DNA from: Pleurotus ostreatus/Saccharomyces cerevisiae fusant
Lineage: Eukaryota; Opisthokonta
DNA length: 17,456 nucleotides
Direction of reading: 5' to 3'
Assembly (NCBI GenBank): GCA_024196135.1
Contig: JAMQCK010000701.1
Span: 1 to 17,456, forward strand
Made by a program: the position numbers and the translations under genes
Shown: positions 1-8,824 of the stretch, one piece after another
Numbering within the stretch: position 1 is the first letter of the stretch
Layout: every line of letters begins with the position of its first letter
The notes under the pieces: generated by a model
Seen by the model: the letters and a program-made list of their open reading frames with translations, nothing else
What the model was told of the DNA's origin: nothing
Databases searched by the model: none

Positions 1-999
1 TGGGACAGCCTATCTTTCTCCGGCAGCCTGCGCGCCATCCGCGATATCCAGCCCGACGAGGAGATCACCATCACCTACTGCAACCCCTCCTTGTCGACCT
101 CCGAGCGCGCGGCCGCCCTGGCGCCCTACAACATCAAGTGCGACTGCCCCGCCTGCAAAGACGGTTCCGCATCCGATGCGCGTCGGGACGATGTCTTCGC
201 CAAGTTCGACAAGGTGCAGGAGCTTGAGTCGAATGACGCGAAGCGCGAGATGCTGCTCTCGGTTATCGAGCTGATCGAGAAGGAGGGCGCGGAGGTGCTG
301 CCGGAGTACTATGAGGCGAATCGGCTGTTGTTGAAGATATATCGGGAGGAGAGGGCTGCGGAGGAGGAAAAGGAGGCAGAAAAGGGGCCGGAGAAGGAGG
401 GAGACTCGAAGGAAGCGGAGAGCAAGCTTGATGAGAACAAGAGCGATCTGGAGGAGAAGGGTACGGAGGAGAAGGGTAAGGAAGAGAAGGAGTCAGAGGA
501 GAAGGAGGGGGAGTCGAAGGAGACGGAGAGCAAGCCTAAAGAGGAGGATAGCCAGCAGGAGGGGAAGGAAACGAAGGGGGAAGAGAAAGAGGAGAAGGCG
601 TCGGAGGGGGAAAAGGCGCCGGGGGCGAAGGGGGCGAAATGCGAGGCGGAGGAGAGGGGTGAAGAGGAGCAGGAGGGGAAAGAGGGGGACCCCAAGGAGA
701 CAGAGAGCGATTTGGAGGAGAAGAAGTGCGACGAAAGCGAGGTGGAGGCCAAGGAGAGCGACCTTGCGGAGAAGGAGAGCAGGCTTGAGGAGAGGAAGGA
801 GAGCGAGCTCGAGGAGAAGGAGGGCGAAACTGAGGGAAAGGAGGACAGCAAGGTCGAGGAGAAGAAAGAGGGCGAATTCGAGGGGGACGAGAGCGAGCCT
901 GAGGAGAAGCACGAGCCCGTGGACAAGGTGAAGGCGCTCGAGCAGAAACTCAACGCCCTCTCCTTGGCGAAGTTTGGACGGGCTTTCCTCCGCGAGTAG
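1..999 (+). CDS. SET-domain protein, C-terminal part, with long acidic tail (5' end outside window)
   Basis: The reading frame is open from base 1 and ends at TAG 997-999, giving 332 visible residues; the N-terminus lies upstream. The first ~50 residues are the end of a SET domain. 'RAIRDIQPDEEITITYC' matches the conserved C-terminal SET strand with its G/D-E-E-[IL]-T-[IV]-x-Y motif, and the cysteine cluster 'CDCPAC' is the post-SET zinc site. SET proteins of this SMYD/SET5-like arrangement transfer methyl groups from S-adenosylmethionine to lysines; the substrate here cannot be told. A helical stretch follows (to about base 345), then roughly 190 residues dominated by Glu, Lys, Ser and Gly, with recurring 'ESDLEEK'-like units, which must be disordered or a charged single helix. 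The last ~20 residues are less biased. The family call is firm; substrate and function of the tail are unknown. Confidence 0.85.
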   Translation, partial: WDSLSFSGSLRAIRDIQPDEEITITYCNPSLSTSERAAALAPYNIKCDCPACKDGSASDARRDDVFAKFDKVQELESNDAKREMLLSVIELIEKEGAEVLPEYYEANRLLLKIYREERAAEEEKEAEKGPEKEGDSKEAESKLDENKSDLEEKGTEEKGKEEKESEEKEGESKETESKPKEEDSQQEGKETKGEEKEEKASEGEKAPGAKGAKCEAEERGEEEQEGKEGDPKETESDLEEKKCDESEVEAKESDLAEKESRLEERKESELEEKEGETEGKEDSKVEEKKEGEFEGDESEPEEKHEPVDKVKALEQKLNALSLAKFGRAFLRE

Positions 1000-1343
1000 A
1001 GTGTAGCTCGAGCTCGGAGGGCTTAGAATCCGACTTCGGATGGCTTACTAGAATCCGACGTCGGAAGGCTTAGGATGCCACGTCGGAGGGATTAAGATAC
1101 GACCTGTAGACCATAGCTACATAATGGCTTCCCGTATAGACGCATCTTATCGTCGGTGGAAAAGTTGAACCTGCATCATGTGATCGCGAATAATGACACG
1201 CGAACATCACGAGTGCGACGCGCGGTTGCTTGCGTTCATCATCTCCATTGCTTGCCTTGGATAGTAGGTTGACTAGTTTACCCACGTCGCCGAATACTCA
1301 TTTACATTATCACTCCCTTAGCTTGTCCGGTGTCATATTCGAT
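1000..1343. other. Intergenic region between SET gene and F-box gene
   Basis: This stretch carries the 3' flank of the SET gene, the tandem repeat at 1012-1102, and the presumed promoter and leader of the F-box gene. I see no convincing gene. A short upstream ORF begins with ATG at 1192 and closes at a TAG before the F-box start, so the leader may contain it if transcription starts that far up. Confidence 0.5.
1012..1102. repeat. Four-unit degenerate tandem repeat with internal palindromes
   Basis: Four units of about 22, 25, 22 and 22 nt follow each other directly: roughly 1012-1033, 1034-1058, 1059-1080 and 1081-1102. The shared core is a TCGGAxGGCTTA-like block followed by GAATCCGA or a variant. 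Two junctions form inverted repeats: TCCGACGTCGGA at 1054-1065 is a perfect 12-bp palindrome, and ATCCGA-CT-TCGGAT at 1028-1041 is a 6-bp inverted repeat with a 2-nt spacer. The array starts 13 bp after the SET stop codon, so it probably lies in the 3' UTR or terminator region. Confidence 0.75.
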
Positions 1344-2798
1344 ATGCGCGCTGAAAACCTTCTCGAGCAGGCCACTTCGGTGGCAAACCTCGACTTGCAG
1401 CGCACTGGGTTCGTCCCTTCCGCTAGCGAGATGAAGAATATCCACGAGATGTCGCGCGAGCTCTCGTCCGAGGTCTCGACTATTGACGCCGAGATTGAGC
1501 GCCTGCATGGCCTGCGAGAACGGGTTCTCAGACAGCTGGACGTTCACAAGTCTATCACGTCGCCCATTCGAAGCCTTCCCCCAGAGCTTCTCTCCGAAAT
1601 CTTTGGTGTCCTCTACGACGAAGAAGCAGAGTCGGGTGGGAGGGCTTACATCACCGTCTACATCCTATCCTGCGTCTGCTGCGAGTGGCGGGCGATTGTG
1701 CGGAGTACACCGCGGCTGTGGGTGGACATCCCCACGATGGTCCGCGGACCAAAGGGGAAATACCACTCACACTTTGATTGTGTCGTGGATCACATCTCAC
1801 TTTCTGGGAGCCTGCCTCTTCGGCTCTCGCACCAGGAGCCCGCTGGCAATGACCTTCTCAGTTGGTTCCTGAGGGAGCTTCGCCCTCATCTGACCCGCAT
1901 CGGCTACATCGACATCGACACTGATTGCCGGTATTATGATGAGGAGTTGAACGATCTTCAACTGCCCAACCTAGTACAGGCAACACTACTCATCCAGGGC
2001 CCGCCATTTCCCCTTTCGTTGGGTTTTTTGGCCAGCGCGAACGACCTCCGAATAGCCAAGCTGTTCCACAGATACATAGGCCCTTTCAACTATGCTCCTG
2101 AACTTCGGCTTCCCACCCTCCCCACTCTCACATCGCTCTGTCTCGATTTTGACGCCATTATCGCGATGAACGCGCTGACGGAGGCCTTGTATGCATGTCG
2201 CAGCGGTCTCAGGTTCCTCAGTATGAATCTGCGGTTCACGCGAGATCCCTATACGAGCGGCCCCCTGGAACTGACCGCTCTCGAGGGCATGCATCTGGGA
2301 GAGACCTCCTACACGTTCCTCGAGCACATCGCCACGCCGTCATTGGAGGTCCTGTTTATCTGGGCCGTGATAGAGCTGATCGGTAACACCCACGCGGGAG
2401 TGGCCGACGGGGACCCCTTCCCCTCATTGAGCGCATTCGTCTCGCGCATCCCTCGCCCGCGGAGACTCGAATGTGTTCGGGTTGGCGCTACTACGCGCAA
2501 CGTCGATACATTCTTGGGCTTCCTGAACACGCTCGACGACCTGGAGCAGCTCCACATTGAGGATAGGGAGTACACGGGGCTCTTCTCGGAGGACCTTCTT
2601 ACTTGGTTGACGTGCGTAGACGACCAGGAGCCTCACCTGCCCCATCTCAAGAAAATCGAGCTGTATCTGAGGCGTCGCCCACGATTGTCGAAAAAGATGA
2701 AGGGGGCGTTGGAAAGGATGCTGGAGTCAAGGAAGGAACGGCGAGTGTGTGCTGCCCGAGAGGTAGCCGCGATGGAGAGTCTGGTCGAGTATCTATAG
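1344..2798 (+). CDS. F-box-like domain protein with LRR-like C-terminal region
   Basis: Single exon of 484 residues; ATG 1344 is the first in-frame ATG of the frame and TAG ends it at 2798. Residues ~31-69 look like a short coiled coil (Glu/Leu heptads). Residues ~75-128 are an F-box-like domain: 'SLPPELLSEIF', then Cys/Trp positions in 'CVCCEWRAIVRSTPRLW', a pattern typical of the large agaricomycete F-box-like family. The remainder has irregular Leu-rich strands ('LPTLTSLCLDF', 'LEQLHIED') consistent with a degenerate leucine-rich repeat fold. F-box proteins usually link a substrate to Skp1-cullin-1 ubiquitin ligases; the substrate is unknown. This family is strongly expanded in mushroom-forming fungi, so the exact role cannot be inferred. 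Confidence 0.85.
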   Translation: MRAENLLEQATSVANLDLQRTGFVPSASEMKNIHEMSRELSSEVSTIDAEIERLHGLRERVLRQLDVHKSITSPIRSLPPELLSEIFGVLYDEEAESGGRAYITVYILSCVCCEWRAIVRSTPRLWVDIPTMVRGPKGKYHSHFDCVVDHISLSGSLPLRLSHQEPAGNDLLSWFLRELRPHLTRIGYIDIDTDCRYYDEELNDLQLPNLVQATLLIQGPPFPLSLGFLASANDLRIAKLFHRYIGPFNYAPELRLPTLPTLTSLCLDFDAIIAMNALTEALYACRSGLRFLSMNLRFTRDPYTSGPLELTALEGMHLGETSYTFLEHIATPSLEVLFIWAVIELIGNTHAGVADGDPFPSLSAFVSRIPRPRRLECVRVGATTRNVDTFLGFLNTLDDLEQLHIEDREYTGLFSEDLLTWLTCVDDQEPHLPHLKKIELYLRRRPRLSKKMKGALERMLESRKERRVCAAREVAAMESLVEYL

Positions 2799-2849
2799 CT
2801 GGCGGAATGTGGCGCGTCTGCCAAGCGTCTGCAGCCGCTATTATGGCTG

Positions 2850-2864
2850 TGACGTCACGCGTCA
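2850..2864. promoter_or_regulatory. Composite CRE/ATF palindrome plus MCB box upstream of APN2
   Basis: The 15-mer TGACGTCACGCGTCA contains the perfect CRE palindrome TGACGTCA (2850-2857), whose last A begins an ACGCGT (2857-2862). CRE sites are bound by ATF/CREB-type bZIP factors, used in fungi for stress responses; ACGCGT is the MBF (MCB) site that drives G1/S genes in yeasts. It lies about 185 bp upstream of the APN2 start and about 50 bp past the F-box stop, which suits a promoter of a DNA repair gene. Binding is inferred from sequence only. Confidence 0.45.
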
Positions 2865-3014
2865 GTCGCGAGAACAATGGGATCTCTGCTTGACATTGTT
2901 TGCATGCCCCTTGTCCCCGACCATCAGGTCCGACGCCGAGACCTCTCGTTCATCTCACAGAACTCTTCTATACCCTCTTTAACACACTGCGTTGCTTGTC
3001 GGAACAACTAATCT

Positions 3015-3050
3015 ATGGGCTTCGTTCGTCGCACCAATTGGCGACCATGA
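3015..3050 (+). promoter_or_regulatory. Upstream ORF of APN2 ending on the main start codon (ATGA)
   Basis: An 11-codon ORF (MGFVRRTNWRP) starts at ATG 3015 in another frame and stops at TGA 3048-3050, overlapping the APN2 ATG 3047-3049 as ATGA. The uORF start has a T at -3 (poor context), while the main ATG has A at -3 (good context). This arrangement permits leaky scanning or termination-reinitiation. A longer uORF (2904-3011) lies just before it. Whether both are in the mRNA depends on the transcription start, which cannot be seen. Confidence 0.5.
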
Positions 3051-5445
3051 AGATCATGACATGGAATATCGTACGCGTCTATCTCTTCCTCTTGATCAAA
3101 GTCCTGACCAGAATCAGAATGGCATACGAACTATACCGCAATACCATCCGTACGCAGTATGCTGAGCTTACAGGCTGGGTAGCTCAAGCCCCCGTGCAGT
3201 TGGAACGGCCTGAAGTCACACAATGATATCCTTGACAAGCTGGACGCGGATATCATATGCTTTCAGGGTGCGTGAGCCCCTCATGGGTAGTGTACTGTGT
3301 GCTCTGACCCTTCGCCATCCCAGAAATGAAGTCGTCGCGCCCGAACTTGCCGAAGGACGTCGCCGTTCCCCCAGGCTACACCTCGTTCTTTTCCTTCCCC
3401 ACTAAGAAAGCTGGATACTCTGGTGTCGCCATCTACGCTCAAGACCAGTATACCCCCCGCAAAGTCGAAGACCACCTCTGCGGTCTCGCGAACGCCGCCG
3501 CGTCGGACGCCGACCGCATCTCCCCCACACTCTCCTCCTACCCCATTCACCGGTCCGTCGATTTTGACCTGGACGACGACGAAGACCCCGTCGACTTCAA
3601 GTCTCTGGAAGCGGAAGGCCGGACGCTAGTCGCTGACTTCGGGCTCTTCGTCCTCATCAACGTGTACTGCCCGAACGACGGCTCGGAGACGCAGGAGCGC
3701 ATGAAGTACAAGATGGACTTCCACCGGATGCTCAGCGCGCGCGTGCGCGGGCTGATCGACGAGGGGCGGGAAGTCATATTGGTCGGCGACCTGAACGCGG
3801 TGTCGGACGTGGGAGACCACTGCGAGGGTGCGCTGACGGTGCGGAAGATCATCGACGAGGCGAGGAAGGAGGGGCAGGAGATTGGCGAGCAGGAGGCGGA
3901 GGAGATGTTCTATGACGCGATGCCGGCGAGGAGGTGGTTGAGGGACTCGCTGGTGGAGCACGGGGGCCCGCTGGTGGATGTGTGCAAGCGGTTTTGGCCC
4001 GAGAGGAAGGGGATGTATACTTGTGAGTGATCTAGCGTGTGGTTGAGGGTGGAAGCTGATCAGGGTGCAGGTTGGAATACGAAGATATCTGCGCGTGCGT
4101 CTAATTATGGCACGCGTATCGACTTCATTCTCGTTACGCCGGGCCTTCTCCCCTTCATCAAGCACGCCGACATTCAGCCGGACGTCAAGGGGAGCGACCA
4201 CTGTCCCGTCGTCGTCGGATTCCATGACGAGGTGGACGTCGAAGCTATACCCGCGACCGTCAAGGCGAACCTCAGTCTACCGCCGGACGTGACGCGGGTA
4301 TCCCTTCAGGCCCTCATGCCTCCGCCCGCTTTCACACCGCGGCTCGCGGCGAAGAACTGGGACGAGTATAGCGGAAAGCAGAAGCTACTCGACGGGTTCT
4401 TCAAGGGCGCGGCTGCGCAGGCTAAGGCCGGTAGCAATCGACCATCGTTGCGCGCGTCGAAGTCGGCGTCGCTGACACCAGCACCAGCCGCTGCGTCTGC
4501 GCCAGACCCAGAGACTACGCATAATTCGCCGCCGATTGCTACGCCTGAGCTGGAGGAGGCGATGGTCATGGAAGTATCGCCATCGACATCAGCGTCTGCT
4601 CAGCCCGACGAAGCCCCACCATCCAAGCCAGCGGCAGCCTCTCTACCGTTGCAACTTGCACCCAACCCCTCGTCATCTTTGGCGCCGCAAGCGTCAACTG
4701 CGAAGCGGAAAGCGGGCACCTCGGCAGGACCGTCGAAGAAGCAGAAAGTCGAGAAGGGTGGCAAGGCAGAGAAGGGCGTCGAGGGGCAGACGAAACTATC
4801 CGCCTTCTTCGCGAAGCCGAGGGTGTCGACTGAGGGGAAGGCATCCACTACTTCGGAGGCTAAGGGGAAGGCGTCGAGTGCCTCGGACGCGAAGGGGAAG
4901 GCTAAGTCACCGTCGAGCGACAATATCGACGCCGAAGATCCCGATTATCTGTATGCCCTTGAGCTATCACGGCAGTACGACGAGACGGGTGGGCTATCTA
5001 GGAGTAGCTCGTCGTTCTCGGTGGGGAAGACGGGCTCTCAGTCTTCGCAGCGTGCTTTGCAATCCTCTCAGCGCACTTCGCCGACCTCGCCAGGGAAGTC
5101 CGCGTCCTCACCTGTGAACTCGGCCTCTTCGTGGCAGGACCTCCTCACCGCGCCGCCACCACCGCGATGTTACGTGCACGACGAGCCTGCGCGAGAGTTT
5201 ACGGTGAATAAGAAGGGGGAGAATAAGGGGAGGGCGTTCTATGTTTGCTCGAGGTGAGTATGGCTTGCACGCCTCCAGGTGGTACTGTGTATACTAACTC
5301 TTTTCAAAGACCAGTCGGGCCTGGCTACGACAAGGGACGTGCTGAGCGGCGACGAGAGGATGTTGACCCGCAGTACAAGTGCGACTTCTTCAAGTGGAAG
5401 AGCGATGTGAGGAAGGAGTTCAATAGTAAACGAGGGAAGGGATGA
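3047..5445 (+). CDS. APN2: Class II AP endonuclease (ExoIII/APE2 type) with GRF zinc finger
   Basis: Six exons: 3047-3070, 3118-3149, 3200-3267, 3324-4022, 4071-5253, 5310-5445; 713 residues. The start MKIMTWNI is the usual family start, and the splices restore 'NGIRTIPQYHPWN' and 'ICFQEMKSSR'. The enzyme cleaves the backbone 5' of abasic sites and trims blocked 3' ends in base excision repair. Catalytic residues are visible: E42 (FQEMK), Y156 and N158 in NVYCPN, D197/N199 (GDLN), D292, and S316-D317-H318 (SDHCPV). After the nuclease domain (to ~325) a long Ser/Pro/Ala-rich linker holds two PIP boxes, QKLLDGFF (378-385) and QTKLSAFF (514-521), and a UIM-like motif around A570-S574. The C-terminal GRF zinc finger uses C641, H644, C667 and C693. 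Introns are 47-56 nt. Nuclear location is expected. Assignment is very secure. Confidence 0.96.
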
Positions 5446-5704
5446 CTGCAGAGCATTGTTACATCTGTATAGCATCATTCACATTGCATATAACCTTTTC
5501 GGCCTGAACATGGGAGGTCTGTACAATCACCTGTTGTTTTCGGGGTCACCGTCCCCAATTCTACTTGTGGGTCCCAGTTGACCCACCCACGTGCGTACTC
5601 GTCCCAATGCGGAAGGAGGTGGCGAAGACGTTTCGCCTTTCCCCGCTGCCGTCGTCGTCGAGGAGCAGCGCAGCCAACCGTACTATCTATTGGTGCCCGA
5701 CACT
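5446..5704. promoter_or_regulatory. Spacer: APN2 3' flank and promoter/leader of the zinc-finger gene
   Basis: This 259-bp spacer holds an E-box CACGTG at 5588-5593 (bHLH site such as Cbf1/Pho4 type) and the upstream ORF described separately. No TATA box is obvious. The two flanking genes are in tandem, so the promoter must be short. Confidence 0.45.
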
Positions 5705-5708
5705 ATGA
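5607..5708 (+). promoter_or_regulatory. 33-codon upstream ORF ending on the zinc-finger gene start (ATGA)
   Basis: ATG 5607 opens a 33-residue frame, Arg/Ser-rich, that stops at TGA 5706-5708, so stop and main start ATG 5705-5707 overlap as ATGA. The uORF start has C at -3 (weak), the main start has A at -3 (strong). It is the same geometry as in front of APN2. The frame of the main ORF has no other ATG upstream, which supports 5705 as the start. Confidence 0.5.
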
Positions 5709-8511
5709 GCGAACAACAACGATTGGCTTCCCCAATAACCTCGGAGGACAGGACGATGGACGAAACAGTGGCAGGCGAGGGAATATCGCATATGCGTCAG
5801 CAGACCCCGCCGTCCCCAAGGTCCATCCCAGCGGCAGCGACAAACGACAGTGACGAAAAGAAGTCTCTTCCATTGTCCAACGATACAAATAGCCCCACCG
5901 GAACGCAGCAGCCAAGGGAGATACGATCGAACGCGCAAGCTGCATACCTCCTTTTCCAACAGGACTATCTGCGGAATGAAGGAGGTTCCAGCGATCGCAA
6001 GGAAGGAGGGGATGAAGGAGACAACGCCGCTGGTGAGTGGGCTGGCCAACCGCCGCCGCATATCCATGGTTTCGTGTGGCGAACTGGCTGACTTTGTGGC
6101 GTCTACGCAGCCGCTGCGTGGAAGCATCTCCCCGAAGAACAACGGCGGGCATGGGAACAAAAGGTCGAGGGCAGCGCAGCCGATCCCCCAGCCGAGGGCG
6201 CCGTCGACAAGGATGGCGATGTTCAGATGGGCCAGGGAACGGCGGCGGGGGATGAGCAGAATAATGTGGCGTCGGGGGCGGGGGAAGGACCAGGTGCGCG
6301 ACATGCAGTCGCTCATGTTCGACTGCTAACATGTCATTCAGAGGATGTCGACTCCAACAAGCGCTCGACAAGAAGTGTCGAGGACCCTCGATATGAACTC
6401 CTAGCTACTCTCATCGCTCAAGGCGTCCCGGGCGAAGAGCTTGGACGGCGTATGGCGGAGTGGGAGGCGCAACATCCTCAAGCACAACCCCCACCGGCGG
6501 CTACGAACGATCCCCCACCCGCACCACCTGCACAGACATTCTACGATTCTGGGTACTCTCGCGCGTCCATCTACCCGACATCGGACTCGCGTACGGAACG
6601 CGGCGATCAGGAGGGCGAACATCGCCAGCGTCCTCCCTCTCCTGGCGCGCCGCGAGCCGATGGTCCCCCCAGCGCATACCCTCCGCTCCGCACGCGCAAT
6701 TATACTGGGCCAGAAGGCGGCTTTGTACCTGCCGGAGCCTGGAATCTCGCAAACTCATACGGACCTCCCCCGCCTGGTTACACGTACTACTCGCCTTTGA
6801 CTGGAGGTCCTCCCGCGACGCAAGCTGCGTCGGCCGTCTCGCCGTCGAATGGTACCAGTGCGTCGGCGTCGCGCAAGAGGACAGCGCGAGGAGCTGCTAA
6901 GCAAGCGAAGGCGAAGTTCGCCGGGATGGAGGACAATGATAGGTTTGTGAATACCTTCTTGTAGTCGGTCCTTCTGACAATCGACACAGTGAAGAAGATG
7001 CATCCGACTTCGAAGAGCCTGCTCAGGGTGGCGCAGATGGTACTCAGCACCAAGGAAAGGCAGCACCGAAACCGAAAGCGAAGGGCAAGCGGAAATCAGA
7101 TGGGTAAGTGTTTCGGGAGATGACCTCGGTACACGCTCACGCTCTCTAGGAATACCGCAGCAGCTCGAAAGAAGCAGAAAAAGAGCGACGGCGACGCTGA
7201 AGCTCCTCCCACGTCTGCGTCTATGGTCGGCCAGGAGGCCACGGTGCCTCCTGTTCCAACATCCGGTCCCTCCGAGCCAATGCCCAGCAACGAAGGAGAC
7301 GCGAGCACTTCCTCGCCCTCAGCATCTAGCAAGAAGGCGAATCCACGCGTCAAGAACAAATGGGCTTGCGACTACTGCTCTGCCACCTTCACGCGCAAGT
7401 ACGATCGCCAACGCCATCTCGACAGCCAGATATGTAAGACGCGTTCAGGCAACGCTATGGCCGCCGCTTCTCATCTCACCTCTGCCGACGCCCTCCCGCA
7501 GGAGCCCTCCACCGGCTCCACCGTCGTGCCCGTACCGCCGCCTCCCAGCGAGCGCGACGTCGAGCGCACGTGCACAAAGTGTGGGCATATCTTCGCTAGG
7601 CGGGACGCGTACTTGCGGCATAAGAACAGCGACTTCAACTGCGAGACGTGGAAGGGGACAAAGGGGCGTAAAGGGCGCGGTCGACCGACGAAGAACGGGT
7701 CGATGGCGCCAGGACAGCTCGCTGCTGCTGCGGAGGCGGCGGGAATCACGATTGAGCAGGGAGGGCAGAGTGGAAGTCCGGAGGCTCAATCGCAGCAGCA
7801 ACAGCAACAGCCACCGCCTGAGCACGGTCCACCGCCGGTGGGCCAACCGCTCATGTTTGCGAATCCTCTCATGCCGCAACATATGCAGATGATGATGATG
7901 CCACCAGGTAAGTCCTCCATAACTGAGTACGCTGAATTGTGGCTAATGATACGATAGGAGTACAACCGCCTCCTGGTATGCCTATGATCCCATACGGTCC
8001 TCCACCTGGCATTTATGGGCCTGTCATCATCGACCCGCGATACCACCCAATGCCGCACCCATACCATCAGTATATGCCCGCTCCGCCCCAAGGAGGTCAA
8101 CAGAACGGACAGCAGCCTCCACCCCAAGCGCAGCCAGCGAACGGTCAACAAGCACCTGCGAGTGACGGTCAACAGCAGCGGCAAGAAGGGACTCAGCAGG
8201 AGCAACAACAGCAAGAGCAGGTTGATCCAGCGCTGCATGCGCTGGACCCGGCGTTGCTAGAAGCGGTCGCGAAGGCGTTGGCTGCGAATCCGGCGACCGC
8301 GGCTGCTGTGGCTGCTAGTCAACCTCATCTAGTCGCCGCAGCAGCGGGGGCGGCGTCGGGTGGCCCCGAGAGCGCTGCCTCAGCCGCGCCCGCTTCGGCT
8401 GCGAGCGGGAAAGGTGACAGTAGCTCGGGAGACCAGCCTCCCTCGCAGTCTCAAGACGCGGAGCAGCCCGCACAAAGTTCGCAGGAAGGAGAGGCGCAGG
8501 CCAACGCGTAG
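5705..8511 (+). CDS. Putative nuclear regulator: HMG-box-like segment, two C2HC fingers, AT-hook, Gln/Pro-rich tail
   Basis: Six exons: 5705-6032, 6111-6293, 6342-6942, 6990-7103, 7150-7907, 7958-8511; 845 residues, all junctions in frame. Residues ~75-130 resemble a shortened HMG box: 'AQAAYLLFQQDYLR' as helix 1, and 'AAAWKHLPEEQRRAWEQK' as helix 2/3 with W113. Residues 482-504 (C482, C485, H498, C504) and 550-573 (C550, C553, H566, C573) are C2H2-like fingers in which the last ligand is Cys. An AT-hook core RGRP sits at 585-588 in a Lys/Arg-rich stretch. Basic clusters (KRK, KKQKK) in exons 3-5 may be nuclear signals. The rest is low-complexity: Pro/Tyr-rich 'PPPG' runs, poly-Gln from CAG/CAA, then an Ala/Ser-rich end, as in activation domains. 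I infer DNA binding in the nucleus; targets are unknown. Fingers are clear, the HMG box is tentative. Confidence 0.82.
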
Positions 8512-8824
8512 GCAAATATGGTGGCTCATCTATTGATGATGTGCTCTTCGGTCAAGATCCATTGTTCTTCGATTTTCGTCTTAGATCGCTATGTTCTTTA
8601 TGAATCTGTATCCAGCATCTTTTCTTCCCTTTGTCTTTGTAATACAAGACTGTCTTTCTCGCAAGTCGACGCAAGTTGTCAGGTCCCTCCTCAAGCCTGA
8701 GCTTCAGCCCGCCCGAGCAGTTATCGCCGCTGTGGGTCCAGGCGGATTGTCATCACGTGGTGTGACCTGTGAAGGTTATCAGCGGCGAACCGCCACAAAT
8801 TCCTTACCCTTGTCCGCGACTGTC
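8512..8824. other. Intergenic: 3' flank of zinc-finger gene and promoter of cysteine-rich gene
   Basis: The left part is T-rich and looks like a 3' UTR. The right part holds an E-box CACGTG at 8754-8759, inside an imperfect dyad running from GTCA to TGAC (about 8749-8766), 66 bp upstream of the next ATG. I see no gene here. Confidence 0.45.

Noticed and set aside
309..953. Long open frames opposite and beside the SET tail (Ser/Phe-rich on minus; Arg-rich on plus 428-931; Leu-rich on minus 493-912)
   Set aside because: They are by-products of GAG/AAG-rich codons, which make stops rare in all frames; composition is extreme and no domain appears.
3626..4225. Minus-strand 199-codon ORF over APN2
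   Set aside because: Mirror frame of the GC-rich APN2 exons; the plus strand carries catalytic motifs and splice sites.
5591..5704. N-terminal extension of the zinc-finger protein
   Set aside because: The frame is open but has no ATG (starts at GTG); 5705 is the first ATG.
5687..6371. Long minus-strand ORFs over the start of the zinc-finger gene
   Set aside because: No domain; they cross introns defined by conserved plus-strand splicing.
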